This document shows, piece after piece, positions 16,732-24,972 of a stretch of DNA of 64,000 bases. The notes under the pieces are model-generated. The model made no database searches and was not told the origin of the DNA. It worked only from the letters and a program-made list of their open reading frames with translations. Within the stretch, counting starts at the first letter, position 1; every line of letters starts with the position of its first letter. The position numbers were made by a program, and so were the translations under genes. The stretch is from JAWCMQ01 sp039091255 (GTDB lineage Archaea; Aenigmatarchaeota; Aenigmatarchaeia; GW2011-AR5; JACRAC01), in the NCBI GenBank assembly GCA_039091255.1, contig JAWCMQ010000001.1, positions 186,001-250,000 on the forward strand, written 5' to 3'.

Positions 16732-16916
16732 GCCGGTCAGAATACGCCTATGCGCAACAAAGATTTAAGCAACAGCCAGAAGCATATCATCTTCTTGTGC
16801 GTTGCTCATCTCATAGTGACACTAACCCTTTGCCCAGCGCTTATAAACCCTTCGTTCCGAGTTTAAGAACAGCCGCTCATAAGCGCGGCAATTCGCAAAG
16901 ATAAGAAGTGATTCAA

Positions 16917-17075
16917 ATGGCAGGGAAAGCATTCGGCGGCTATCAGATAAGCTTCGCAGGCCGCAAGGAAACGCTCGAAGAAGTTTTTGGCGACAAGCCC
17001 ATTGCACCAAGCGAAATGACGAAGAAGCTATGGGCATTCGTCAAGGCTCATAAGCTGTCCACAAAGGCGGCATAA
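16917..17075 (+). CDS. SWIB-domain miniprotein
   Basis: 52 aa. The protein matches the core of the SWIB/MDM2 fold as found in small archaeal and bacterial SWIB proteins: ETLEEVFGDKPIAPSEMTKK then LWAFVKAHKLS. It lacks the last helix of the standard ~80-aa domain. CTTATAAAC near 16840 is a good TATA box, and GTGAT precedes the ATG by four bases. It lies divergent from Kae1. In eukaryotes the fold serves chromatin remodelling and p53 binding; its archaeal role is not known. Confidence 0.7.
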   Translation: MAGKAFGGYQISFAGRKETLEEVFGDKPIAPSEMTKKLWAFVKAHKLSTKAA

Positions 17076-17215
17076 GCCTTTAGCTGTTTTGTTTTATTGT
17101 GCTCAAGAAAGCAATCGGGCATGATACTTCTTGGGCACAATTTGTGCAGCAAGTCTTCGTTACCGAAGAACTCATCTGCTGCACAATATTTCTCCCTTCC
17201 GAGCACAATCACCAA
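17048..17215 (-). CDS. Possible small ORF downstream of S27ae, start uncertain
   Basis: The frame after S27ae reads as a credible protein (LVIVLGREKYCAADEFFGNE then DLLHKLCPRSIMPDCFLE) and stays open back into S27ae, but no ATG occurs in its own frame outside the S27ae coding part. TTG 17215 or GTG 17212 are possible starts. It overlaps the SWIB gene on the other strand by 28 nt. It may be a real short protein with a rare start or a remnant; family not recognised. Confidence 0.3.
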   Translation of the reverse strand: MVIVLGREKYCAADEFFGNEDLLHKLCPRSIMPDCFLEHNKTKQLKAYAAFVDSL

Positions 17216-17268
17216 CTTATTTGACGCGCTATGGGCAAGAACGAAATCGAAAAGGCTCTTGCTAGCTT

Positions 17269-17568
17269 TTACTTCATTGGCTGCTGAACAATTCCATAGC
17301 CGCACTTGCCGCAGTATTTTCGGTTCTGGCACACTGCAAGGAACGCTCCTGGGCCGCAACGCGGGCAGCTTTCATTTTTGCGCACGAGCTTGCTTCCTTC
17401 AACCTTGTACAGCTTCCAAACCTGCACCTTGGTGTGCTTCTTCTTAGAGCGCGGGCGCTCCTTCTGCGACCGCTTCTCTTTCTTCTTTTCCTCCTTTGCG
17501 GCCGCCGCCTCAGCCCGCGCTTCCTGCGGTGCCATTGCTTCAACAGTTTTCTTTACTTCCTTTGCCAT
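17269..17568 (-). CDS. rps27ae: 30S ribosomal protein S27ae (eS31)
   Basis: Zinc-ribbon small-subunit protein. The C-terminal half has CPRCGPGAFLAVCQNRKYCG followed by KCGYG, the four-Cys S27ae ribbon. ATG 17568 gives 99 aa with a Lys/Ala-rich N-terminal stretch replacing the ubiquitin fusion seen in eukaryotes; ATGs at 17577 and 17607 are alternatives. Follows S24e directly, as in most archaea. Confidence 0.93.
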   Translation of the reverse strand: MAKEVKKTVEAMAPQEARAEAAAAKEEKKKEKRSQKERPRSKKKHTKVQVWKLYKVEGSKLVRKNESCPRCGPGAFLAVCQNRKYCGKCGYGIVQQPMK

Positions 17569-17606
17569 AGCTACCATCAGCCTCGCTCGGCTTTTTGGGC
17601 AACACA

Positions 17607-17936
17607 TCACTCCTTTTCAGGCTTTGCAGGCGCAGTCGCCGGTGCTGCTTGCGCAGCCGCCACTTCAGCTTTCTTTTCCTCTTTCGGCTGCTTCGACAAG
17701 TCTGGCACCTTCGGCTCGCTCCACACGTGCACTTTTACGCGCGATGCTTGCTTGCCGACGCGCGTGAATATCCCTTTAACATCGACCTGCTCCGGCTTGA
17801 TTCCCCATTCTCTAGCAAGTATCTGCTGAACAGCCGCACGCGAAGGTGTCGCCTCGGAGCCATGCTCCACAAGCGCGACAACTTCTTTGCGCTTCATGAA
17901 TGGGTTGTCTTTTTCGCTGAAAATCGAGACCTTCAT
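17607..17936 (-). CDS. rps24e: 30S ribosomal protein S24e (eS24)
   Basis: 109 aa from ATG 17936, with GGTGA eight bases upstream. Family motifs: FSEKDNPFMKRKEVVALVEH, ATPSRAAVQQILAREWG and FTRVGKQASRVKVHVW. The last ~30 residues are an Ala/Glu/Lys tail. Third gene of the Rpo7-Spt4-S24e-S27ae cluster. Confidence 0.94.
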   Translation of the reverse strand: MKVSIFSEKDNPFMKRKEVVALVEHGSEATPSRAAVQQILAREWGIKPEQVDVKGIFTRVGKQASRVKVHVWSEPKVPDLSKQPKEEKKAEVAAAQAAPATAPAKPEKE

Positions 17937-17992
17937 GATAGGAGTCACCTATATTATAACCGCGTCCTTCAGCAATGCCCCAATCGCGCCTG

Positions 17993-18178
17993 TCATTTCA
18001 CCCTTAGCGCATACCGCCCCGGTGCCTTTATTCCGAGTTTCTGCGCCAACTCGGAACTTGGGTCGAATACAACAACTGTTCCTTGGAACGATGTTGTCGT
18101 CTCGCCGGATTTGCAGCTTGGGCAAATGTTGCCCTGCGTAATCACGAGCCGGCATATTTTACACGCATGCTTTGTCAT
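17993..18178 (-). CDS. spt4: Transcription elongation factor Spt4
   Basis: 61-aa zinc protein that pairs with Spt5/NusG on RNA polymerase. CKIC (residues 6-9) and CPSC (19-22) form the ribbon, followed by the conserved FQGTVVVFDPSSELAQKLGI. Thirty-one bases after Rpo7, in the usual archaeal order. Confidence 0.94.
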   Translation of the reverse strand: MTKHACKICRLVITQGNICPSCKSGETTTSFQGTVVVFDPSSELAQKLGIKAPGRYALRVK

Positions 18179-18209
18179 GCCTGATTTTCACCGATTCACA
18201 AAATTGCAA

Positions 18210-18776
18210 TCACTTCTTTGCCTCCTCTTTCTTCTTGGCCTTCTTTTCTCGCTCTATCCACTCGAGTGCGCCAAGATGAGGCTGGCGCATCGTCAGCGCA
18301 ATTTTAGAGCGACCGCCCTTGCCAAGCGAAACCGAAGCAACACGGGCGCGAACAATGGCGCCCTGCTGTAGTTTGGCGCCGGATTTCTTGCCAACAAGCG
18401 TCGAAAGCTTTTCGTTGTATGCGACCTTGTCATCCATGACTTGGCTTATGTGCACAAGCGCATCCATAGGGCCTATGCGCGTGAATGCCCCAAAAGCCGT
18501 TATGTCGATGACCTCGCCCATCACTACCTCGTTCACCTCGGGCACAAACGTCAGAACCTTGAATTCAACTGTATAGTGAATGGCGCCATCTTCAGGCAAT
18601 ATCTCGCCTTCTGACACGTTTATGATGTCGGTAACCACCAATAACACGCCTATCTCAGGTTCGAGCCGACCTTCGACCTGCTCCTGCAAACTTTGCTTGA
18701 CTGCTTCGTTTATCTCAAGCCCGAATTTTGAAGGCGGCACGCGCACCGTGTCGCGGACCGTCAAAATCTTGTACAT
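18210..18776 (-). CDS. rpo7: RNA polymerase subunit Rpo7 (RpoE')
   Basis: Stalk subunit of archaeal RNA polymerase, 188 aa from ATG 18776 (MYKILTVRDTVRVPPSKFG). N-terminal tip domain, then an S1-type RNA-binding domain (GEVIDITAFGAFTRIGPMDA, LVHISQV). The longer frame to 18896 adds an unrelated Trp/Cys segment. GAGG lies about seven bases upstream of this ATG. Rpo4 is not in the window. Confidence 0.94.
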   Translation of the reverse strand: MYKILTVRDTVRVPPSKFGLEINEAVKQSLQEQVEGRLEPEIGVLLVVTDIINVSEGEILPEDGAIHYTVEFKVLTFVPEVNEVVMGEVIDITAFGAFTRIGPMDALVHISQVMDDKVAYNEKLSTLVGKKSGAKLQQGAIVRARVASVSLGKGGRSKIALTMRQPHLGALEWIEREKKAKKKEEAKK

Positions 18777-18981
18777 AGCGATGCCTCGATTGTGCCACCA
18801 GCAACATGCCGAAAGCATCCGTTGCCAAAAGTCTAATGTTAAACGGAACAACAGAATTAAAAGCTTTCTGGGACGCCGAAGTGGCCGTTTTGGCAAGCTT
18901 GCTGCTCGCCTCCCGGCTCGTGTCCTTTGGAGTCACGCAGCCGATTGGAAGCATCGAGGAGACCGTCACGGACAAGGCATC

Positions 18982-20964
18982 CTACACAAACAACGGCGCA
19001 AACACGAGCGCGACTATCGACATCAGCTTAATAAGGATGTTCAGTGATGGTCCGGCCGTGTCTTTGAACGGGTCGCCGACCGTGTCGCCCACAACGGCTG
19101 CTCTGTGCGCTGCAGAACCCTTGCCGCCGAGCTGGCCGCCCTCTATGTATTTCTTGGCGTTGTCCCACGCCCCGCCTGCGTTCGCCATCATTACCGCTAC
19201 AAGAAAGCCTGTGGCAAGCGCACCGATGAGCAGTGCGCCTAGCGCGGCCGCACCCAGCGCAAACCCGATGAGTGGTGGCACGCATATTGCCATCAGTGCA
19301 GGCAATACCATCTGACGCTGTGCAGCAGCCGTCGAAATCGCCACGCACCGCGCATAGTCAGGCTTAGCAGTGCCTTTCATTATGCCTTTTATTTCCCTCC
19401 ACTGCCTGCGCACCTCCTCGACCATCTCAAAAGCTGCCCGGCCGACAGCGCGCAGCGCCATCGAGCAGAAGAGGAACGGAAGCAGCGCGCCTATGAAAAG
19501 GCCGACAAGCACTGTAGGCTCGGCAAGGTTTATCGCACTAATCCCTACTACGCCGATGTAAGCGGCGATAAGCGCCAGAGCAGTAAGCGCAGCCGAGCCT
19601 ATGGCAAACCCTTTCCCTGTCGCGGCCGTCGTGTTCCCGAGTGCGTCCAGTGCGTCGGTGCGCTTTCGGACTTCGGGCTTCAGGTGCGACATCTCCGCGA
19701 TTCCGCCGGCGTTGTCCGCAACCGGTCCATAGGCGTCGCTCGCCAGCGTTATGCCGAGCGTGCTCAGCATCCCCAGAGCCGCAAGTGCGATGCCATAAAG
19801 GCCGCCGAAAGAGTATGATAGAAGAATGGCCGCTGAAACTATAAGGACAGGTAACGCCGTCGACTTCATCCCTACCGCGATGCCAGTTATGATATTTGTT
19901 CCAGCGCCGGTTTGGGCTGATTCGGCTATCTGCCGCGTTGGCCTGTATTTGTCGGATGTGTAATATTCAGTCGTGAACCCTACAGCCACGCCGGAAACCA
20001 GGCCGGCAAGGACAGAATAATATAGGCCGATATCAGCACCCAGCCACGATACGGCCGCGTATGTAAGGATTATTACGAGCACTGTAGCTACGACGATGCC
20101 GCTCCTCAGCGCGCGCAGCAACACAGACTGGTTTGCATCGTCTCCGCGCGCACGCACGAAGAAGAACCCAATCATTGAAGCTATTATGCCGACAGCTGCC
20201 ACAAGCGCAGGCAGCATCATGCCTATCGCTCCGAGCCCCGCCGCAAGCGCGATTGCGGCAATCATCGAACCGACGTAGCTTTCATAAAGGTCGGCGCCCA
20301 TTCCGGCGACATCGCCGACGTTATCGCCGACGTTATCGGCGATGACAGCAGGATTGCGCGGGTCGTCTTCTGGTATCCCTGCTTCGACCTTGCCTACAAG
20401 GTCGGCTCCGACGTCAGCCGCTTTGGTGAATATCCCGCCGCCGACGCGCGCGAAGAGCGCGATAGAGCTTGCGCCAAGGCCGAAGCCAGCTATGTTTGCG
20501 ATGGCATCCGCTGGCTCGAGCACTAGCGAAAGCGCATTGTACACGCCAAGCAATCCGAGCAACCCGAGTCCGACGACAGTCAAACCCATGACAGAACCAC
20601 TCGAAAAAGCCACTCGCAAGCCGGCGTTCAGGTTCTCGCTTGCAGCCTGGGCAGTTCTGGTGTTCGCCCTGGTGGCGATGGACATGCCGATGAACCCAGC
20701 CAGCACAGAAAGTATGGCGCCTACGAAGAAAGCCGCAGCCGTGTACGGGCTTATCGCAACCGCAAGTATCGCACCGAGCACGACTATGAATACTGCTATG
20801 ACCTTGTACTGGCGCTTCAGGTAAGCAACCGCTCCTTCCCGTATTGCAGCAGAGATAGCCTGCATCTCCTCGGTGCCAGCTGGCTTGCGCAGCACGCGCA
20901 TCGCTGTCGCAGCCGCAAAAAGAAGCGCCAATGCGCCCGCGCCAAATGGGATAAACTCGATCAT
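18982..20964 (-). CDS. hppA: Membrane-bound cation-pumping pyrophosphatase
   Basis: Couples PPi hydrolysis to H+ (or Na+) transport; 660 aa, about 16 membrane segments. Catalytic loops: GGGIFTKAADVGADLVGKVE (residues 175-194), DPRNPAVIADNVGDNVGD (201-218) and a C-terminal VGDTVGDPFKDTAGPS. The subtype-determining stretch reads GNTTAATGKG (443-452), with Ala and Gly where K+-independent enzymes have Lys and Thr, so this is the K+-dependent class; the pumped ion cannot be read by eye. A TATA box (TATATAAAC, about 20993) lies at leaderless distance. Confidence 0.95.
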   Translation of the reverse strand: MIEFIPFGAGALALLFAAATAMRVLRKPAGTEEMQAISAAIREGAVAYLKRQYKVIAVFIVVLGAILAVAISPYTAAAFFVGAILSVLAGFIGMSIATRANTRTAQAASENLNAGLRVAFSSGSVMGLTVVGLGLLGLLGVYNALSLVLEPADAIANIAGFGLGASSIALFARVGGGIFTKAADVGADLVGKVEAGIPEDDPRNPAVIADNVGDNVGDVAGMGADLYESYVGSMIAAIALAAGLGAIGMMLPALVAAVGIIASMIGFFFVRARGDDANQSVLLRALRSGIVVATVLVIILTYAAVSWLGADIGLYYSVLAGLVSGVAVGFTTEYYTSDKYRPTRQIAESAQTGAGTNIITGIAVGMKSTALPVLIVSAAILLSYSFGGLYGIALAALGMLSTLGITLASDAYGPVADNAGGIAEMSHLKPEVRKRTDALDALGNTTAATGKGFAIGSAALTALALIAAYIGVVGISAINLAEPTVLVGLFIGALLPFLFCSMALRAVGRAAFEMVEEVRRQWREIKGIMKGTAKPDYARCVAISTAAAQRQMVLPALMAICVPPLIGFALGAAALGALLIGALATGFLVAVMMANAGGAWDNAKKYIEGGQLGGKGSAAHRAAVVGDTVGDPFKDTAGPSLNILIKLMSIVALVFAPLFV

Positions 20965-21012
20965 ATTCCAATTTCAATCCAATAAAAGTTTATATACGTT
21001 ATGCCTCTCCAC

Positions 21013-21381
21013 TCATGCTTCGACTACATATTTCTTCTGCCGCATGCGCAAAACCGCTATTCCCGCTTGCTTAGCCCGCGCGATGAGCTTTATGTCGTTC
21101 GTCGCTATCGCACAGCCGCGCTCCGTGGCTGTGCGGAGCAGCGCATCATCGACAGGCCCGGCAGCCTCGATTACTTCAGTGCTCTTTTTTCTGATGATCT
21201 CGAGCGCCACTCGAGCCTCTGCTGCCACCCGCCCCTTACCATGGCTTAATGTTTCAATCTCATGCACAACGCAACTCAAAGTTGCTGGCTTATAGCCCAG
21301 ACGCTCCAGTTCTGCAAAGATGTCTACCTTGAATTTTGCAGGCACAAGCAGAAAGTTGGCATCGAGCAGTGCGCGCCTCAT
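21013..21381 (-). CDS. PIN-domain nuclease, Fcf1/VapC9-like
   Basis: 122 aa from ATG 21381, which overlaps the preceding stop as ATGA. PIN-domain acidic residues are in LLDANFLL (first Asp), HEIETL, PVDDALL and ATNDIKLI. The opening RRALLDANFLLVPAKFKVDI resembles the Fcf1/Utp24-like archaeal group associated with rRNA processing, but a toxin-type role cannot be excluded; no antitoxin gene adjoins it. Confidence 0.8.
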   Translation of the reverse strand: MRRALLDANFLLVPAKFKVDIFAELERLGYKPATLSCVVHEIETLSHGKGRVAAEARVALEIIRKKSTEVIEAAGPVDDALLRTATERGCAIATNDIKLIARAKQAGIAVLRMRQKKYVVEA

Positions 21382-21806
21382 GCCACACACACTCCCCTGC
21401 TGCACGTTGGCTTCTCCCTTGGGCAATCCGCGTTGCTGCAGCATTGAGATAACGCATCAGAAGCAGACCAGCACATGCCGTCGCAGCCAAGCGTGCCGAT
21501 GCGGCCCTGCGCGCTCTCGAACGTCCCTTCGGCAGAGCCGCTTGAGACGAGCCAGCACGCCCGGCCGCACTCAGCCGCGCAGACGGGATCAGCCAGCGCA
21601 GGCGAGCCCATCGCCCCTATCGCATTAGGCGCTGCAGCTTGCGGACTCGGGGCAGACGCGCCAGCAACAAGCGCAGTAATCGCACCTCTATTCGCATAGG
21701 CTCCGGCAACCACGACAATCGCGACTAGTCCAAGCAATAGATAAGCGTAAAGCGACCGCGGCGTTTCGCCATCAACAGGGGCCTCATTGCGCTTGGGCAT
21801 CATCAT
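21378..21806 (-). CDS. Membrane-anchored Cys-rich secreted protein
   Basis: 142 aa, family not recognised. One N-terminal membrane segment (about 20-40: LYAYLLLGLVAIVVVAGAY), a low-complexity Ala/Pro/Ser linker, then a C-terminal domain with ten cysteines (CAAECGRAC...CDGMC...CCSNADCP...CSRGVC), suggesting a small disulfide-rich external domain. Co-transcribed and overlapping with the PIN gene, a pairing that has no obvious functional logic. Confidence 0.6.
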   Translation of the reverse strand: MMMPKRNEAPVDGETPRSLYAYLLLGLVAIVVVAGAYANRGAITALVAGASAPSPQAAAPNAIGAMGSPALADPVCAAECGRACWLVSSGSAEGTFESAQGRIGTLGCDGMCWSASDALSQCCSNADCPREKPTCSRGVCVA

Positions 21807-21861
21807 TCTTTCTCGCCTATTGTTTTATATCTGTTTCAACAAGTAGTATCTTTGTGGCAGC

Positions 21862-22377
21862 ATGCGCATCCTCATGGTAATCGCCCTTCGCAATTTTCGC
21901 GATGAAGAGCTTCTCGTGCCAAAGCGGCTCTTCGAGAGCAAAGGCTGGACCGTGACGATAGCCAGCCGCGCAAAATCCGGAGAGCAAGCCGAAGGCATGC
22001 TTGGCGCCCGCGTAAAAATAGACCTTGACATAGCGCAAGCGCAGGCAAAAGACTACGATGCTGTAGTCTTCGTAGGCGGAACTGGCGCGGCGGCATATTT
22101 CAACGACCCAACTGCGCACATGCTCGCTTGGCAGGCTTACGACAGTGGAAAAGTCGTCGGTGCTATCTGTATCGCGCCATCAATCCTCGCGAATGCCAAT
22201 GTTTTGCAGGGCAAGCGCGCAACCGCCTGGCCCAGCGAGCGCGAGAATATCGCATCAAAATCAGCCGAATACACAGGCGCTGATGTCGAGGTTTCAGGCC
22301 GCGTTGTCACAGGCAAAGCCCCGTCATCAGCCAAAAAGTTCGCCGAAGCGATTGCAAAGCTGCTCGAACAGAAATAA
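21862..22377 (+). CDS. DJ-1/PfpI family protein
   Basis: 171 aa class I glutamine-amidotransferase-like protein. Nucleophile elbow AICIAPSILA with Cys103, the acid residue near Glu15-16 (RDEELLVP) and VGGTGAAAYF. Members include proteases, chaperones and deglycases; which activity applies is open. TTTTATATC near 21824-21832 is a TATA box 30 or more bases upstream. Confidence 0.9.
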   Translation: MRILMVIALRNFRDEELLVPKRLFESKGWTVTIASRAKSGEQAEGMLGARVKIDLDIAQAQAKDYDAVVFVGGTGAAAYFNDPTAHMLAWQAYDSGKVVGAICIAPSILANANVLQGKRATAWPSERENIASKSAEYTGADVEVSGRVVTGKAPSSAKKFAEAIAKLLEQK

Positions 22378-22396
22378 AACAGAAATAAAATAACTC

Positions 22397-22489
22397 GCGA
22401 AGCGAGCTATTTTGACAGGACGAGCGAAGCGAGCTATTTTGACAGGACGAGCGAAGCGAGCTATTTTGACAGGACGAGCGAAGCGAGCT
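22397..22489 (+). repeat. 27-bp tandem repeat, 3.4 copies
   Basis: Three exact 27-bp units starting at 22397, 22424 and 22451 (each GCGAAGCGAGCTATTTTGAC followed by AGGACGA) and a 12-base partial unit. There are no spacers, so it is not CRISPR. It sits between the DJ-1 gene and the RNR promoter. The core GCGAAGCGAGCTATTTT resembles elements in the tRNA-Tyr intron (62651-62824). Confidence 0.9.
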
Positions 22490-22527
22490 GTTGAAACTTT
22501 TATACCCCCGAAAGACTATTTCTCCAT

Positions 22528-24696
22528 ATGCCTGTCACAAAGGTCCGCAAGCGTGACGGACGGCTCGAGGATTTTAGCATAGCTAAAATCGCCACGGCAA
22601 TACACAAAGCGCTTATGGCAACAAAGACACCGGATGCGCAAAGTGCGCAAAAGCTCGCTGAAGAGGTTACTGCCATTCTTAACAAGCGCTTCGAGCGTGT
22701 CATACCATCCGTAGAAAACATCCAAGACATTGTTGAAGAAACGCTGATGCGGCACCATCTCACGAAAGCCGCAAAAGCGTACATACTCTATCGCCAACGC
22801 CGAGCAGAAGAGCGAGAAGTCAAGAGGGCAATAGGGGTGCCAGACGAGCTGAAGCTTGGCATAAATGCTATCGCCGTTCTTGAGCGGCGCTACCTGCTCA
22901 AGAACGAGGAGGGTAAGGTTATCGAAACACCTGCGCAGCTTTTCCGCCGTGTCGCCAGGGCAATCGCCCAGGTTGATAAGCATTATGGAGAAGATGCGAA
23001 AGCGTCGGAAGAAGCGTTCTACGCGATGATGGCAAGCCGCGAATTCCTTCCAAATACACCCACGCTTATGAACGCCGGTACCCCGCTGGGGCAGCTGAGC
23101 GCATGCTTCGTATTGCCTATAGAGGATTCACTGAAATCGATATTCAAGGCTGTTGCCGACATGGCCACAATACAGCAATCGGGTGGAGGGACGGGCTTCG
23201 CCTTCAGCCGATTGAGGCCTAAGGGTGACATCGTGCGCAGCACAAAAGGCGTAGCTTCAGGCCCAATATCATTTATGCGCATATTCGATGTTGCAACAGA
23301 CACCATCAAGCAGGGTGGCAAACGCCGCGGCGCAAATATGGGAATATTGCGCATTGACCATCCTGACATCGAAGAGTTCATAACAGCCAAAGCACGCGAA
23401 GGCTTTCTTGCAAACTTCAATCTTTCCGTTGCGGTCACCGACAAATTCATGCGTGCCGTGGCAAAAGACCAGGAATATGAGCTCATCAATCCGCGCACCG
23501 GCCATGCTGTCCGCAAGGTGCGCGCTCGCGACATCTGGGACCTTATCATAACATATGCCTGGCGGACAGGCGATCCCGGCATAATCTTCATCGACGAAGT
23601 TAATCGATCGAATCCAACGGCGCATATCGGGAAGATAGAGTCAACAAACCCCTGCGGCGAGCAGCCGCTTCATCCCTATGAATCGTGCAACCTTGGCTCC
23701 ATAAACCTTGCCAAGATGCTGCGTAAAATAACTCCGCGTGAAGGGAGTAACAATGCGCCTGTGGGATGCGAGCAACCAGCCGAATACGAGATTTGGTGGG
23801 AGAAATTGCGCTCAACCGTGCGCAATGCGGTTCACTTTCTGGATAACGTAATAGATGCGAACAAATATCCGCTACCGGAAATCGAGCGCATTACAAAGGC
23901 GAATCGGCGGATAGGCTTGGGTGTTATGGGATTTGCGGATATGCTTCTCCTGCTCGGTGTGCCTTACGACAGCACTGCCGCGCTAAAGCTTGGCGAGAAG
24001 GTAATGAAATTCATAAACGAGGAGGCTCACAAAGCCTCGGCTACCATCGCTGAGAAGCGCGGCAGCTTTCCGAACTTCAAAGGCTCGCTGTGGGAAAAAA
24101 GAGGCTGGAAAGCGATGCGCAATGCGACATGTACGACTATAGCGCCGACAGGTACCATCAGCATCATCGCCGGCTGCTCGAGCGGAATCGAACCGCTGTT
24201 TGCTGTAGCATTTGTCCGAAACGTCCTTGAGGGTACTCGCCTTTTCGAGATCAACCCTATCTTCGAGCAGATTGCAAAAGCGCGAGGCTTCTATTCTCCT
24301 GAGCTCATGCAAGAAATTGCTCGCACCGGCAGCGTCCGAAAGGTTGCAAAAGTTCCGGAAGACCTGCGCCAGCTGTTCGTGACCGCGCTCGACATCGAAC
24401 CCGAGTGGCACGTGCGCATGCAGGCGGCGTTCCAGCGGCACACAGATAACGCGGTTTCGAAGACAATAAACTTCAGGCATGATGCGACAGCCGAAGAAGT
24501 TCGCAAGGCATATGAGCTCGCGCACAGGCTAAAATGCAAAGGCATAACCGTCTACCGCTATGGCTCCAAGCGCGAGCAGGTTCTTTACATCGGCGAGCTC
24601 GAGCGAAAAGAGCGTCCCGAAGCTCCGCCTTTCGTAACGGCAGAATCTGAGTTTGCTGGCGGATGCCCCACCCCGCTCTGTCCCGCACCGGCATAA
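22528..24696 (+). CDS. nrdJ: Adenosylcobalamin-dependent (class II) ribonucleotide reductase
   Basis: Makes deoxyribonucleotides with a B12-derived radical; 722 aa. N-terminal ATP-cone (1-95, VRKRDGRLEDFSIAKIATAI), then the catalytic barrel: first redox Cys in LSACFVLPIED (about 191), active-site NPCGE (about 375-379), second redox Cys in NATCTTIAPTG (about 533) and a C-terminal shuttle pair CPTPLC (713-718). No class I or III RNR is seen. A TATA element (CTTTTATAC, about 22497) gives a leaderless or near-leaderless mRNA. The adenosyltransferase at 24973 could supply its cofactor. Confidence 0.95.
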   Translation: MPVTKVRKRDGRLEDFSIAKIATAIHKALMATKTPDAQSAQKLAEEVTAILNKRFERVIPSVENIQDIVEETLMRHHLTKAAKAYILYRQRRAEEREVKRAIGVPDELKLGINAIAVLERRYLLKNEEGKVIETPAQLFRRVARAIAQVDKHYGEDAKASEEAFYAMMASREFLPNTPTLMNAGTPLGQLSACFVLPIEDSLKSIFKAVADMATIQQSGGGTGFAFSRLRPKGDIVRSTKGVASGPISFMRIFDVATDTIKQGGKRRGANMGILRIDHPDIEEFITAKAREGFLANFNLSVAVTDKFMRAVAKDQEYELINPRTGHAVRKVRARDIWDLIITYAWRTGDPGIIFIDEVNRSNPTAHIGKIESTNPCGEQPLHPYESCNLGSINLAKMLRKITPREGSNNAPVGCEQPAEYEIWWEKLRSTVRNAVHFLDNVIDANKYPLPEIERITKANRRIGLGVMGFADMLLLLGVPYDSTAALKLGEKVMKFINEEAHKASATIAEKRGSFPNFKGSLWEKRGWKAMRNATCTTIAPTGTISIIAGCSSGIEPLFAVAFVRNVLEGTRLFEINPIFEQIAKARGFYSPELMQEIARTGSVRKVAKVPEDLRQLFVTALDIEPEWHVRMQAAFQRHTDNAVSKTINFRHDATAEEVRKAYELAHRLKCKGITVYRYGSKREQVLYIGELERKERPEAPPFVTAESEFAGGCPTPLCPAPA

Positions 24697-24741
24697 GCGC
24701 TGGCGCTATTCTGGCTGCGCGCGAAGAGGATTCGAACTCCT

Positions 24742-24915
24742 TCAGAACTTCCCCTCTTCCATCTTTCTGATGGATTTTGAGCCGCAATCGGGGCATGCCT
24801 GCGGCTGGGGTTCTGCTTCGCCTGCGCGGCTGGGCATGGCAGGCGACGTGAAAATGTAGCCGCACGCCTGGCAGCACCATCGCGGCTGATGGACATGGAA
24901 CTTGGCTTTGGGCAT
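24742..24915 (-). CDS. Small zinc-ribbon protein
   Basis: 57 aa from ATG 24915. Two Cys pairs (CQAC and CPDC) about 29 residues apart with conserved aromatic residues (WCCQACGYIFTSP) form a rubredoxin-like or zinc-ribbon fold. Family not identified. Convergent with RNR, upstream of nothing obvious; could be a regulator or nucleic-acid-binding protein. Confidence 0.65.
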   Translation of the reverse strand: MPKAKFHVHQPRWCCQACGYIFTSPAMPSRAGEAEPQPQACPDCGSKSIRKMEEGKF

Positions 24916-24972
24916 GGCACAACCTTCAGCATTTTCTATGCGCAAACATTATGAAAGGAGGCAATCGATTCG

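Noticed and set aside
22397..22489. Possible CRISPR array
   Set aside because: Units are contiguous 27-bp copies without spacers, and no cas genes are in the window.
24725..24750. tRNA-like GGATTCGAACTCC near the RNR end
   Set aside because: No matching acceptor or D-arm could be found within several hundred bases.
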